This document shows positions 8,239-18,130 of a stretch of 64,000 nt of DNA, one piece after another. The stretch covers positions 1,488,001 through 1,552,000 of the forward strand of contig NZ_CP016793.1 of assembly GCF_001701025.1 (NCBI RefSeq), given 5' to 3'. Position 1 is the first letter of the stretch. Every line of letters begins with the position of its first letter. Source of the stretch: Lentzea guizhouensis (lineage in GTDB: Bacteria > Actinomycetota > Actinomycetes > Mycobacteriales > Pseudonocardiaceae). The translations under genes were made by a program, and so were the position numbers. Under the pieces are notes generated by a model that was given only the letters and a program-made list of their open reading frames with translations, searched no databases and was not told the DNA's origin.

Positions 8239-10509
8239 ATGCGCCCGCCGAACAGGCCGGTCAGGTCTGCCCCACGACCCACATCGGTCGGCCCCACCGT
8301 CGGCTCACTGCACGACACCACGCCCACCACGCGACGCGGCGCGGTGTCGGCGGACCGCCGGGAGATGCTCGCGCCTCCGGCCACGAGCTCCCGGCGGCCC
8401 CGCCGGATCAGGCTCGTGCGCTTTACGCGGAGCCGGGCGCTGGTGGCGTTGGCGGTGAGCCTGGTCGTCCTGTTGGGCGGCCCCCTCGCCTCGGCTGCCT
8501 TCGCTCCGGACTCGGGCACACCGGTAAGTCCGGCTGCCGCCGCGCAGCCCGCGCCGCCGACCAACCAGCCGCCGCTGCCGATCCCGACGGTCGACCCGGA
8601 CCCCTGCGGTCCGGGCTCGCCACCACTGCCCATCTGCACCCTGCCGACGCAGACCACAACGTCTCCAACAACCCCGTCGACTCCGTGCTCCGGCGAGGGC
8701 TGCATCCCTCAGCCCGGCACCACCACCACGCCGCCGACCAACCCCGGCACCGGGCAGCCCGGACAGGGCCAGGAGGCCAAGGACGACTGCGGGATCACCG
8801 ACGTCGGTGCCTGCATCACCGAGGCCATCAACGCCTTCTTCCGGGGCATCGTCACCGAAGCGCTCAACCCGCTGCTGGACCTGCTGTCCAAGACCCTGCT
8901 GACCACACCTATGCCGGACTCGCTTCCGCGGGTGGGCGAGCTGTGGGACAACTCCTGGCAGATCCTGCTCGCCTCCTACGGCCTGCTCGTGCTCATCGCC
9001 GGGGTCATCGCGATGGGCTACCAGACCGTCCAAACGCGGCACTCCATCAAGGAACTCGCGCCGCGACTGGTGGTCGGGTTCCTAGCGGGCGCTTTGTCGC
9101 TGTGGGTGGCGACGAAGGGCATCCAGATCGCCAACGCCGCCGTCGCGGCGATCATGGGCGGCGGGGTCGAAGCGAACACCGCAGGCGAGATGCTGCGCAA
9201 CCTCGTGCTGACCAGCCTCAACGGCAGCAACTGGATCTCTTTCATCGGGATCGTCTTCGCCGCACTGCTCGTCGCACTGCTCGTCACCTACGTGGTGCGG
9301 GTCGCGCTGACCATCATCCTCATCGCCGGGGCACCGCTGGCGCTGATGTTCCACGCCCTGCCCCAGACCGAGGGCATCGCCTACTGGTGGTGGAAAGCCT
9401 ACGGCGGCTGTCTGGCGATCCAGCTCGGCCAGAGCCTGACGCTGATCACCGCGATCAAGGTGTTCCTCGCCCCCGGCGGGTTCACCATCTTCGGCCCGAC
9501 CGCGTCCGGGTTGGTCAACATCCTGGTCGCGCTCGCGTTGACGTACATCCTGTTCAAGATTCCGTTCTGGGTGTTGTCCTCGGTGCGTGGGGGACGCGGC
9601 GGTGGCGGCCTCATCGGATCGCTGATCAAGGGCTTCCTCGCCTACAAAACCTTCGGTCTGCTCGGCGGCGGGAGCGGCGGCAAGAGCCCGAAGCATCGCT
9701 CGTCGGGCGGCGGCAACGGCGGTGGAGGCTCCAGCGGCGGCGGTTCGCCCAACCCTTACGCCAACGCGCGCACGACCGCGAACGGGCAGTACGTCCTGCC
9801 GCTGCCCGGTGTGCGCCGGACCCGCCCGAACGGCAAACCCACGCCGAAGACGAAGGCCGGTTCTACCGCGAAGTCCTCCGGTTCGCAGGGTCGTCAGCTG
9901 GCGCTGCCGTTGGGCGACGACTGGCCGGAGAACAAGCCGGTGCTCGGCCGCGACGGGCAATACCGGCTGCCCCTGGACGTCCAGCGCACGACGCCACCAC
10001 CGGCCTCGCCCACCAGGACCGACACCGGCGGTCGTCGCACCCGCGCGGCCGGGGGCAAGCAGCTCGAGTTGCCGTTGGACCCCTACCGGGGCAACCGCCC
10101 GAACCGGTCCGGGCAGTACTCGCTGCCCCTGGACGGCGTGCGCCGAGTGCCGCGCCCGGCAAGCCCGCCGTCGCCCGCTCCGCCGCGACCGAGTGGACGT
10201 CGGGTGGTCCAACCGGAGCTGCCCTTCGACCCGTACAAGGGCAACCGGGCGAACCGCAGCGGCCAGTACCGGCTGCCGCTGGACGGCGTGCGCCGCACGT
10301 CCGCACCCAAACCCGCACCCGCTCCGGCACCGGCACCGGCACCACCGACGGCACCGCCTCGGTCCGCGCCGCGCGCGGGACAGCAATTGCGGTTGCCGCT
10401 GGACCTACCCAAACCCAAGCCACCGACCACGCCGGTCTTCAGCTCACCACCCCCGCCCCCACCGCCACCGGCGCGGCCACGTCCGAAGCCAGGAGGTAAG
10501 ACCTCATGA
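8239..10509 (+). CDS. VirB6/TrbL-like polytopic membrane protein with repetitive C-terminal tail
   Basis: 756 residues. A signal-anchor near residues 60-85 is followed by a Pro/Thr-rich extracellular stretch, then five or so transmembrane helices (about residues 240-440) in the manner of the conjugation channel protein VirB6/TrbL. The cytoplasmic tail is Gly/Pro-rich and carries eight short repeats of two kinds: GQYxLPLDGVRR at about residues 516, 573, 625 and 675, and QLxLPLDPY at about 553, 608, 658 and 716. The repeats may dock a partner of the transfer machine. The ATG overlaps nothing, but the 3' end overlaps prgI by four bases. Confidence 0.75.
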   Translation: MRPPNRPVRSAPRPTSVGPTVGSLHDTTPTTRRGAVSADRREMLAPPATSSRRPRRIRLVRFTRSRALVALAVSLVVLLGGPLASAAFAPDSGTPVSPAAAAQPAPPTNQPPLPIPTVDPDPCGPGSPPLPICTLPTQTTTSPTTPSTPCSGEGCIPQPGTTTTPPTNPGTGQPGQGQEAKDDCGITDVGACITEAINAFFRGIVTEALNPLLDLLSKTLLTTPMPDSLPRVGELWDNSWQILLASYGLLVLIAGVIAMGYQTVQTRHSIKELAPRLVVGFLAGALSLWVATKGIQIANAAVAAIMGGGVEANTAGEMLRNLVLTSLNGSNWISFIGIVFAALLVALLVTYVVRVALTIILIAGAPLALMFHALPQTEGIAYWWWKAYGGCLAIQLGQSLTLITAIKVFLAPGGFTIFGPTASGLVNILVALALTYILFKIPFWVLSSVRGGRGGGGLIGSLIKGFLAYKTFGLLGGGSGGKSPKHRSSGGGNGGGGSSGGGSPNPYANARTTANGQYVLPLPGVRRTRPNGKPTPKTKAGSTAKSSGSQGRQLALPLGDDWPENKPVLGRDGQYRLPLDVQRTTPPPASPTRTDTGGRRTRAAGGKQLELPLDPYRGNRPNRSGQYSLPLDGVRRVPRPASPPSPAPPRPSGRRVVQPELPFDPYKGNRANRSGQYRLPLDGVRRTSAPKPAPAPAPAPAPPTAPPRSAPRAGQQLRLPLDLPKPKPPTTPVFSSPPPPPPPPARPRPKPGGKTS

Positions 10510-11814
10510 CCGCTCCCGTCCGTATCCCGGCCGATGTCGACATGCACGACCGTGTCCTCGGGCCGCTGACCGCACGGCAACTCGCGATCCTTGCCGCCGC
10601 CGGTGCGGTGCTTTACCTGATCTGGGCGGCCACCCGCGCGTTCGTTCCGATCCCGGTGTTCCTGGCCGTAGCGGTCCCGGTCGGCGCGGCCTCGGCGATG
10701 CTGGCACTGGGCAAGCGCGACGGCGTGCCGATGGACAAGCTGCTCGTCGCCGCGATCCGCCAGCGGGTCGCACCCCGCCACCGGGTCGCCGCGCCGAGGG
10801 CGTGCGCCCGCGCCCGCGTGGCTCACGCCGGCCACCGACCGCACCGCGGGCCAGACGGCCGGGCGCCGCAAGGGCGGCAAGAGCCGGGCCGGGCAGCACG
10901 AGCAGGTGTCGCCCTCGGCGTTGCGGCTGCCGGCCGAAGCCGTCACCGAGACCGGCGTGGTCGACCTCGGCACGGACGGCCTAGCGGTGGTCGCGGTCGC
11001 CTCGACGGTGAATTTCGCGCTGCGGGCCCCGAACGAGCAGGAGGCGCTGGTCGCGAGCTTCGGCCGCTACCTGCACTCGCTGACCGCGCCAGTGCAGGTG
11101 CTCGTGCGCACCGAACGGCTCGACCTCTCGGCCCAGATCGCCGAGCTGCGGGAGCGCGCCGGTGGGCTGCCGCACCCCGCCTTGGAGGCCGCGGCGGTCG
11201 AGCACGCCGACTACCTGGTGCAGCTCGGGCAACAGTCCGACCTGCTGCGCCGCCAGGTGCTGCTCGTGCTGCGCGAGCCGCTCGGCGCTGCCGCGCCGAC
11301 CGACGGCTTGGGCGGACCCGGACCGCTGGCCGTGCTCGGGTCGATGGCGGGCAAGCGCAAGCAGGCGAGCGCGCAGGTCGACGCCGGTACCCGGCGAGCC
11401 GCCGAGTCACGGCTGGTGCGTCGCCTCGGCGAAGGGATCGAGCTGCTCTCCCCGGCCGGGATCGTGGTCACCCCGCTCGACGCGGGACAGGCCACGGCGG
11501 TGCTGGCCTCGGCGTGCAACCCCGACAGCCTGCTGCCGCCTTCGGCGGGGCTGGCCGGCGCGGACGAGGTCATCACCACCTCCGGCGCGGACCTCACCGA
11601 GGACGACCTCGACGACGGCTCCTACGTCGCGCACACCACCACGACACCCAGCCGCGCGCCGTCGAGGCAGTCGCAGGACAGCGACGAATACGAGGACGAC
11701 TGGGACTACGAGGACGACGACTACCCGGACGACTACGAGGACGAAAGACATCTCAGGTTTTTGAAAGTCAAGCCGCAGCAGCGAGTGGAGGTGGAAAGGC
11801 CCGATGTTCGGTGA
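10506..11814 (+). pseudogene. PrgI-family conjugation protein, frameshifted and truncated by IS110
   Basis: The first part (10506 to about 10800) encodes the PrgI domain with two membrane helices (QLAILAAAGAVLYLIW, VFLAVAVPVGAASAML) and ends in IRQRVAPRHRVAAP. The rest of the protein (LRLPAEAVTETGVVDLG, FALRAPNEQEALVASFGRYLHSL) runs on in another frame from about 10816. A single-base indel in the run of CCCGCG at 10795-10816 must separate them. The acidic C-terminus (DDYPDDYEDE) runs into the IS110 element, which replaces the natural end. Exact removal of 11754-13348 would restore an open frame overlapping the VirB4 start. In actinobacteria this protein precedes the VirB4 ATPase and is part of the transfer channel. 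Confidence 0.75.
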
Positions 11815-13000
11815 AATCGTGTCGATGCTGAAGGCAGTGGTAGAGCTGCCCGAGGAATTTGTTGAACAGGTGTCGTTGGGCCTGGTGGTTCCAGTCTCCG
11901 GTGGCGCGGCGGGCGTCGAAGTGGCGTCGTGCGCCGGGGCTGGCTTTGAGCGAGGCGAGCGCCCAGGTGTGGCCGACGGCGGCCAGGCGCCGGTTCTTGA
12001 TGTGCCGGTGCAGCACGACTTTCTTCTTCCCGCTGGCGCGAGTGATCGGTGCGGAGCCGGCGTAGGCCTTGAGGCCTCGAGCGTCGGCGAAGCGGGAGCG
12101 GTCGTCACCGATCTCCGCGAGCACCCGAGCGCCGCTCAGCATTCCCAGTCCTGGGAAGCTGACCATGATCTCGGCGTCTGGGTGCTGCTCGAAGTGGGCT
12201 TCGGCGGCTTCTTGCAGTTGGTCGGCCGCGACACATGCTGCCTCGAACTGGATCAGCAGCGCGGTCAGTTGCAGGCCCATGGCGTTCTCCACCAGCGGTG
12301 GCTGGCGCAGCTGCTCGCGGCTGAGCAGGTCGTGCAGGGCATCGGCGTCGCGGCCGATGTGCTTGCGGCGCCCGGCTTCGGTCAGCATGGTCCGCAGCTG
12401 TGTGCGGGTCAGCTGTGCGGCTGCTGCCGGTGTCGGTGCGGTGCGCAGCAGCGCTCGGGCGTCCGCGCGGGCCAGGCCGCCGCTGGGCAGCAGGCTGACC
12501 GCGGCGAGGGCGGCCGGGTAGAAGTCCTTGAGCAGGGAGCGGATCTGGTTGCCCAGCTGTTGCCGGGCCCAGACGGTGTCTTGTTGCGCGCGAGCGAGAA
12601 CGCGCACGGCCTGGGCGAGCTCGGTGTCCGCGGGCAGCATCCGGTGGGCGTGCGCGTCGGTGCGGACAATGTTGGCCAGCACGACCGCGTCGGCCGGATC
12701 GGACTTCGCTCCCGAGACCTGGTGGCGGGAGCGGTAACGCGATGCCGACAGAGGGTTGATCGCGTAGATGCTGCGGCCGGTCGCACGCAGGGCGGCGACG
12801 AGCAGTCCTCGGTCGGTCTCGATTGCCACCGGCGTCGGTTGCTCGGCGGTGTCGCCGGCGTCGGCGAGCATGGCCAGCAGCCGGGCGAACCCTTCGGCGT
12901 TGTCGCGGATCCGGCCGCTGACCACCACCGTTCCGGCCTCGTCGATGATCGCGACGTCATGGTGGTTCTCGGCCCAGTCGATGCCACAGAACAGCGCCAA
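11768..13000 (-). CDS. IS110-family DEDD transposase
   Basis: Recombinase of 410 residues that catalyses insertion and excision of the IS. The N-terminal RuvC-like domain shows FCGIDWAENHHDVAI, VAIETDRG and KSDPADAVVLA. The C-terminal Tnp_20 domain shows FPGLGMLSGARVLAEIGD and LKAYAGSAPITRASGKKK, with the serine of AGSAP in the expected catalytic position. Length is normal and no frameshift is seen, so it is probably active. It is transcribed against the conjugation operon. Confidence 0.95.
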   Translation of the reverse strand: MALFCGIDWAENHHDVAIIDEAGTVVVSGRIRDNAEGFARLLAMLADAGDTAEQPTPVAIETDRGLLVAALRATGRSIYAINPLSASRYRSRHQVSGAKSDPADAVVLANIVRTDAHAHRMLPADTELAQAVRVLARAQQDTVWARQQLGNQIRSLLKDFYPAALAAVSLLPSGGLARADARALLRTAPTPAAAAQLTRTQLRTMLTEAGRRKHIGRDADALHDLLSREQLRQPPLVENAMGLQLTALLIQFEAACVAADQLQEAAEAHFEQHPDAEIMVSFPGLGMLSGARVLAEIGDDRSRFADARGLKAYAGSAPITRASGKKKVVLHRHIKNRRLAAVGHTWALASLKASPGARRHFDARRATGDWNHQAQRHLFNKFLGQLYHCLQHRHDFTEHRAFPPPLAAAA

Positions 13001-13348
13001 CTGATCACATCTCCCTTCGTGTCAACGTTTCTCGCGGGTCCAGGCGAAGTCACTCGACGCCCTAATCGCGGGACTCTGTGGTCCGTCATCTCAGTAGCCG
13101 TGCGTGACTCCAGCGCACCGCAGGAACCTCGTTCTGTCGCAGAGCTCAGGGCTCGGGAGCACATGGTGAGGTCACTTCCTGCGGCGGACTCGGGCAACGC
13201 ACACCCCATCACCGCGCGATCACTGACTCGTCGGCGGACGCGCCCTCTCTCTCATTGGGCCTTGCAGACCGAGGGGCGGTTAGGCGTCTTCCGCCGACGA
13301 GCAGCAATCTCCGGCCGTCCACACGCGCCGATCTCTCTAAAGACATCT
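13001..13348 (-). ncRNA. Candidate bridge RNA region of the IS110 element
   Basis: Long non-coding end upstream of the transposase start. In IS110-group elements this end is known to be transcribed into a bridge RNA that pairs with target and donor DNA. Here a perfect 11-bp inverted repeat (13228-13238 with 13290-13300) would form a strong stem around a 51-nt loop, and a smaller GAGC/GCTC hairpin lies near 13140-13155. Guide loops matching the target were not found by eye. The call rests on position, length and the stem. Confidence 0.45.
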
Positions 13349-13422
13349 GATGTCTGGAGGCAGCGGGCGTCATGCGACAGCCGGAAGTCCTATCCCTACG
13401 ACACGATTAGGGGGCGGTCCTG

Positions 13423-15345
13423 ATGGCCTCCCGCACACACAAGACCCGCAGTAACCCGGCCGTCCCGGCGGCCTCGTCGGCGGCTGCCGCGTTCACTCCC
13501 GACGCCCTGTCCGTGGCTGCGCGGCACCTGGAGGTCGGCGGCGAGTGGGTGTCTAGCTTCGCCGTGGTCGGCTTCCCGCGTGAGGTGCACACTGGCTGGC
13601 TCGCCCCGCTGCTGACCTACCCCGGACGCCTGGACGTCTCGGTGCACATCGAGCCGATCGACCCGGCCACCGCCGCCTCTCGGTTGAAGAAGCAGCTCGC
13701 GAAATTGGAGGCCGGGCGACGGCACACCGCCGAGCACGGCCGCCTGTTCGATCCACAGGTTGAGGCGGCCACTGAGGACGCCTACGACCTGTCCTCCCGT
13801 GTCGCCCGCGGCGAGGGGAAGCTGTTCCGGGTCGGGCTGTACCTGACCATCCACGCCGCCTCTGAGAAGGCACTGGCCGACGAGGTGGCCGCGCTGCGGT
13901 CGCTGTGCGCGTCGCTGTTGCTCGACGCCAAGCACACGACCTACCGGTCGCTGCAGGGCTGGGTGTCGACGCTGCCGATGGGCCTGGACCTCATCGGGAT
14001 GCGCCGGACGTTCGACACGTCGGCGTTGGCGGCGGCGTTCCCGTTCACCAGCCCCGACCTGCCCGCCCCGGACCCGACCAGTGTGGCCGCGGCGTCCGGG
14101 GTGCTCTACGGCTACAACGTCGGCAGCCAAGGCTTGGTGCACTGGGACCGGTTCGGCGACGGGATGCACAACCACAACTCCGTGATCCTCGGCCGCTCCG
14201 GCGCGGGCAAGTCCTACCTCGTCAAGCTCGAACTGCTGCGGTCGCTGTACCGCGGCATCGAGATCGCCGTCGTGGACCCCGAGGACGAGTACGCCCGCCT
14301 GGCCGCCGCGGTGGGCGGCACCTACGTCCACCTCGGCGCGCGAGGCGTCCGCCTCAACCCGTTCGACCTGCCGATCCACACCCGCGCCGACGGCCGCCGC
14401 ACCGCCCCGAAGGACGCACTCGTGCGCCGGTCGCTGTTCCTGCACACCGTCATCGCCGTGCTCGTCGGAGGCGAGTTGGAGGCGGCAGAGCGGGCGGCGT
14501 TGGACCGGGCGATCGCCGCGACCTACCAGAGCGTGGGCATCACCGCCGACGCGCGCACGTGGACCCGGCCGTCCCCGACGCTGCGGGTCCTGCGCGACCA
14601 GCTCGCGGTCGCCGGGCAGGCCGGCGACCGGGCCGCAGGTGAGCTCGCCGCGAGGCTGCACCCGTTCGTCGAGGGCGCGTTCAAGCAACTGTTTGACGGG
14701 CCCAGCAGCATCAACCCCGAAGGCCACCTCGTCGTGTTCAGCCTGCGCGACGTGCCCGACGAGCTCAAGGGCATCGGCACCCTGCTGACCCTGGACGCGG
14801 TGTGGCGGCGGGTGTCCAACCCGGCCATCCGCCGCCCGCGCCTGGTCGTTGTCGACGAGGCGTGGCTGCTGATGAAGGAGAAGTCCGGAGCCGAGTTCCT
14901 GTTCCGGATGGCCAAGGCGTCCCGCAAGCACTGGGCGGGGTTGACGGTGGCGACCCAGGACACCGCCGACGTGCTCGGCAGCGACCTGGGCAAGGCCGTC
15001 GTGGCGAACGCGGCGACCCAGATCCTGCTGCGCCAGGCGTCGCAGGCCATCGACGAGATCACGCAGACCTTCGACCTCTCGGCCGGGGAGCGCGCGTTCC
15101 TGCTTTCCGCCGATCGTGGCCAGGGTCTGCTGTCGGCCGGCACTCAGCGGGTGGCGTTTCAGAGCATCGCTTCACCGACCGAGCACTACCTGGTGACCAG
15201 CAACCCGGCCGAACTCGCCGCCTACGCCGACACCGCCGAACCGGTCGACGAGGCCGACGCCGCGTTCGTCGACCTGGGCTTCGACGGCGACGAGTTCGGC
15301 TCGGACTCAGGCGACGACGACCAGATCCACCTCGACGCCGCCTGA
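13423..15345 (+). CDS. VirB4-like conjugation ATPase
   Basis: 640-residue cytoplasmic ATPase that energises the mating channel. After an N-terminal domain (residues 1-220, with the SCO6880-type segment WVSSFAVVGFPREVHTGWLAPLL) comes the motor domain with Walker A GRSGAGKSY near residue 257, Walker B LVVVDEAWLL near 474 and a following ATQDTADVL sensor segment. It is complete and unframeshifted. The ATG follows AGGGGG. It lies between prgI/IS110 and the coupling ATPase, the normal order in actinobacterial ICEs. Confidence 0.9.
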   Translation: MASRTHKTRSNPAVPAASSAAAAFTPDALSVAARHLEVGGEWVSSFAVVGFPREVHTGWLAPLLTYPGRLDVSVHIEPIDPATAASRLKKQLAKLEAGRRHTAEHGRLFDPQVEAATEDAYDLSSRVARGEGKLFRVGLYLTIHAASEKALADEVAALRSLCASLLLDAKHTTYRSLQGWVSTLPMGLDLIGMRRTFDTSALAAAFPFTSPDLPAPDPTSVAAASGVLYGYNVGSQGLVHWDRFGDGMHNHNSVILGRSGAGKSYLVKLELLRSLYRGIEIAVVDPEDEYARLAAAVGGTYVHLGARGVRLNPFDLPIHTRADGRRTAPKDALVRRSLFLHTVIAVLVGGELEAAERAALDRAIAATYQSVGITADARTWTRPSPTLRVLRDQLAVAGQAGDRAAGELAARLHPFVEGAFKQLFDGPSSINPEGHLVVFSLRDVPDELKGIGTLLTLDAVWRRVSNPAIRRPRLVVVDEAWLLMKEKSGAEFLFRMAKASRKHWAGLTVATQDTADVLGSDLGKAVVANAATQILLRQASQAIDEITQTFDLSAGERAFLLSADRGQGLLSAGTQRVAFQSIASPTEHYLVTSNPAELAAYADTAEPVDEADAAFVDLGFDGDEFGSDSGDDDQIHLDAA

Positions 15346-15388
15346 GCGCTACCACCCGTACGTACCTCTCCCGTGAAGGGACTCGTTC

Positions 15389-18130
15389 ATGCTGCCCCGA
15401 ACACCGACGTGGGTATCGCCTGCCCTCGACCAGCCACCGGACACACTCGTTCTCGCGATCGCGCCCACGCGCTCGACGGCCTCGGTCGCCGTCGGGTGGA
15501 TGGGGGAATACCTGCGCGACCCCGGCGGCGCCCTTTTCGCGCTGCTGGCCCGGCTGCGGGACCTCACTCTGGACTGGGGTCCGATCGCGGCCCCCGTCCT
15601 CGCGGTGCTCGTCACCGGGATCGTGCTCGGCCGGCGGTGGTGGGCCCGCCGCTGCCACGAGCTGCTGCTCGCCGACGCCCGTCAGGTCACCGTGCTCGCC
15701 CCACCCACCGTGGATCCTGCGGGCGGGGCCGCGTTGTGGTCCAACCTCGTGGGCCTGCTGCGGCCGGGCTGGCGGCGAACGCTGGGCGGCCAGCCGCATT
15801 TGGCATGCGAGTACGTGTTCTCCGAGGCCGGGGTCGCGATCCGACTGTGGGTGCCCGGCGTGATCCCGCCCGGACTGGTTGAACGCGCCGTCGAGGCTGC
15901 ATGGCCCGGCGCGCACACCCGAGTTGGTCCGGCCGAACCGCCGCTGCCGCCACCGGGCGAGGAGCAGCGGCGGCTGGTGGTCGGCGGCGAGCTGCGGCTG
16001 GCCCGGCCGGAGGCATTGCCGCTCCGCAGTGACTTCGACGCCGACCCGATCCGCGCGCTGATCGGCGCGCCGGTCGGGCTCGGCCGTGCCGAATACGCCT
16101 GCGTACAGGTGCTGGCTCGTCCGGTGACCGGCCGCCGCGTCCAGCAAGCCCGCCGCGCCGCCCGACGAGTCCACACCGGCGGCTCCACCCGGCTGGTCGG
16201 GCGCCTGCTCGACGCGATCACCCCCGGCACGGGCAGTCGTTCCCGGCGCACGGCGACGTGGACGAGAACCGGGGCCTTGCACAGCGACCCGCAGACCTCG
16301 CTGGAATATTCCGCGCAGAACAGGGCGATCGTCGGCAAGCAACGCGGCAGCCAGTTCGAGACCGTCGTCCGCTACGCCGTGGCGACCCTGCTACCCGCCG
16401 ATGCCGGCGAGGCCGACGTTCGCCAGGCGCGCGAGGTCGCCCGCGGCCGGGCCCACGCGTTGGCGGCCTCGTTCGCCTCCTACACCGAGCACAACCACTA
16501 CACCCGCCACCGCATCCGCCATCCCGGCCAAGTGATCGACTCACGTCGTCTGGGACGCGGCGATCTGCTGTCGGTGCCCGAACTGGCGGCGATCGCGCAC
16601 CTGCCCACCGACGAGGCCATCCCCGGAATCCAACGCGCCGGAGCCCGCGCCATCGCCCCACCACCGGGCATCGCCACCCCAGGGCCGGAGGCAAAACCGC
16701 TCGGGGTCACCGACACCGGCCACCAACGCCCCGTCGCCCTGCGAGTCCCGGACGCCCGCCACCACCTGCACGTCATCGGCGCCACTGGTTCCGGCAAGAG
16801 CACGCTGCTCGGAAACATGATCCTGGCCGACGCCGAGGCCGGCCGCGGGATCGTGCTAATCGACCCCAAGGGCGACCTCGTCACTGATGTTCTGTCCCGC
16901 CTTCCCAAGTCGGCTGCCGATCGAGTCGTGATCTTCGATGCGGACAGCAAGTCTCGACCACCCTGCTTGAATCCGCTCGACGGTGGGGAGACCGACCTGA
17001 CCGTCGACAACCTCGTCAGCGTCTTCCGGCGGGTGTACTCGGCGTTCTGGGGACCGCGCACCGACGACGTCATGCGCGCCGCCTGCCTCACCCTGCGCAG
17101 CCAGGAAGGCGTGGCCACCCTGGCGGACCTGCCCAAGCTGCTGGCCGACGAAGCGTTCCGCAGCCGGGTCGTCGCCGGGGTCACCGATCCGGTGCTGCGC
17201 GGGTTCTGGTCCTGGTACGAGGAACTCACCGACTCGTCCCGGTCCCAGGTCATCAGTCCGCTGATGAACAAGCTCCGCGCGTTCCTGTTGCGGCCCTTCG
17301 TCCGCGACGCGATCGCGGGCGGTCATTCCACAGTGGACATGAGCCAGGTTCTCGATGGCGGGATCTGCCTGGTGCGTATTCCCAAGGGGTCGCTGGGTGA
17401 GGAGACCACTCGGCTGGTCGGGTCGTTGGTGGTCGCCCGGACCTGGCAGGCCACCACCGGGCGGGCTCGGACACCGCAGCGGCAACGCCGGGACGCCTCG
17501 ATGGTGATCGACGAGTGTCACAACTTCCTGAACTTGCCTTATCCAATCGAGGACATGCTCGCCGAGGCCCGCGGGTTCCGGGTCGCGATGACCCTGGCCC
17601 ACCAGCACCTCGGCCAGCTCCCCCGCGAACTGCGCGAGGGCATGTCCACCAACGCACGCTCGAAGATCTTCTTCAACGCGAGCCCGGAGGATTCACGCGA
17701 GCTGTCTCGGCACACCGCACCGCGGTTGTCCGACCACGACCTCGCCCACCTCGGCGTCTACCACGCCGCCGTGCGCTTGGTTCTCAACGGCGAGGAAGCA
17801 CAGCCGTTCACCATGCTGACCAAGCCCCTCCCACCCGCCGTCCCCGGCCGGGCACGGGAGATCCGCGGCATCGCCCGACGCACTGCTCGCACTCGCGCGA
17901 TCGAGGCCGCCACCGGCGGGCCCGCAACCGCCGGCACCCGGCCGCCTCGCGGCACGTCGGGCCCGTCGCGACCCGCGAACCGGATCGATCCCGTTGCGCG
18001 CCCGCGTAGCGCCGACCCCGCCGCAACGGCTGACCACACCCACTTCCGCCCTTTCCACCCGCCCATCACGCCCCGGCGCACTGCGCGCCGGGGCGACTTC
18101 GCCCTGCCCACCCGGAGGTGCCCACCATGA
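15389..18130 (+). CDS. VirD4/TraG-type coupling ATPase
   Basis: 913-residue DNA-pumping or coupling ATPase. One membrane segment lies near residues 70-85 (IAAPVLAVLVTGIVLG). A central domain precedes the motor, which has Walker A GATGSGKST near residue 465, IVLIDPKGDLV, Walker B SMVIDECHNFL and the TraG-like FNASPEDSRELSRH. The C-terminal 100 residues are Pro/Arg-rich and disordered. It probably delivers the transferred DNA and relaxase to the channel. The stop overlaps the next ATG (ATGA). Confidence 0.9.
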   Translation: MLPRTPTWVSPALDQPPDTLVLAIAPTRSTASVAVGWMGEYLRDPGGALFALLARLRDLTLDWGPIAAPVLAVLVTGIVLGRRWWARRCHELLLADARQVTVLAPPTVDPAGGAALWSNLVGLLRPGWRRTLGGQPHLACEYVFSEAGVAIRLWVPGVIPPGLVERAVEAAWPGAHTRVGPAEPPLPPPGEEQRRLVVGGELRLARPEALPLRSDFDADPIRALIGAPVGLGRAEYACVQVLARPVTGRRVQQARRAARRVHTGGSTRLVGRLLDAITPGTGSRSRRTATWTRTGALHSDPQTSLEYSAQNRAIVGKQRGSQFETVVRYAVATLLPADAGEADVRQAREVARGRAHALAASFASYTEHNHYTRHRIRHPGQVIDSRRLGRGDLLSVPELAAIAHLPTDEAIPGIQRAGARAIAPPPGIATPGPEAKPLGVTDTGHQRPVALRVPDARHHLHVIGATGSGKSTLLGNMILADAEAGRGIVLIDPKGDLVTDVLSRLPKSAADRVVIFDADSKSRPPCLNPLDGGETDLTVDNLVSVFRRVYSAFWGPRTDDVMRAACLTLRSQEGVATLADLPKLLADEAFRSRVVAGVTDPVLRGFWSWYEELTDSSRSQVISPLMNKLRAFLLRPFVRDAIAGGHSTVDMSQVLDGGICLVRIPKGSLGEETTRLVGSLVVARTWQATTGRARTPQRQRRDASMVIDECHNFLNLPYPIEDMLAEARGFRVAMTLAHQHLGQLPRELREGMSTNARSKIFFNASPEDSRELSRHTAPRLSDHDLAHLGVYHAAVRLVLNGEEAQPFTMLTKPLPPAVPGRAREIRGIARRTARTRAIEAATGGPATAGTRPPRGTSGPSRPANRIDPVARPRSADPAATADHTHFRPFHPPITPRRTARRGDFALPTRRCPP

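Larger units (their letters stand above)
11754..13348 (-). mobile_element. IS110-family insertion sequence
   Basis: Bounded by two copies of AAAGACATCT (11744-11753 and 13339-13348). The core dinucleotide CT at each end is the kind of core described for IS110-family elements. Removal with one CT left gives AGACATCTGATGTCT, a palindrome with 6-bp arms, as the empty target. The element holds one DEDD transposase gene on the minus strand and about 340 bp of non-coding DNA upstream of it. There are no terminal inverted repeats and no long target duplication, both normal for this family. It interrupts the 3' end of prgI and separates it from virB4. Ends are inferred by eye. Confidence 0.75.
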
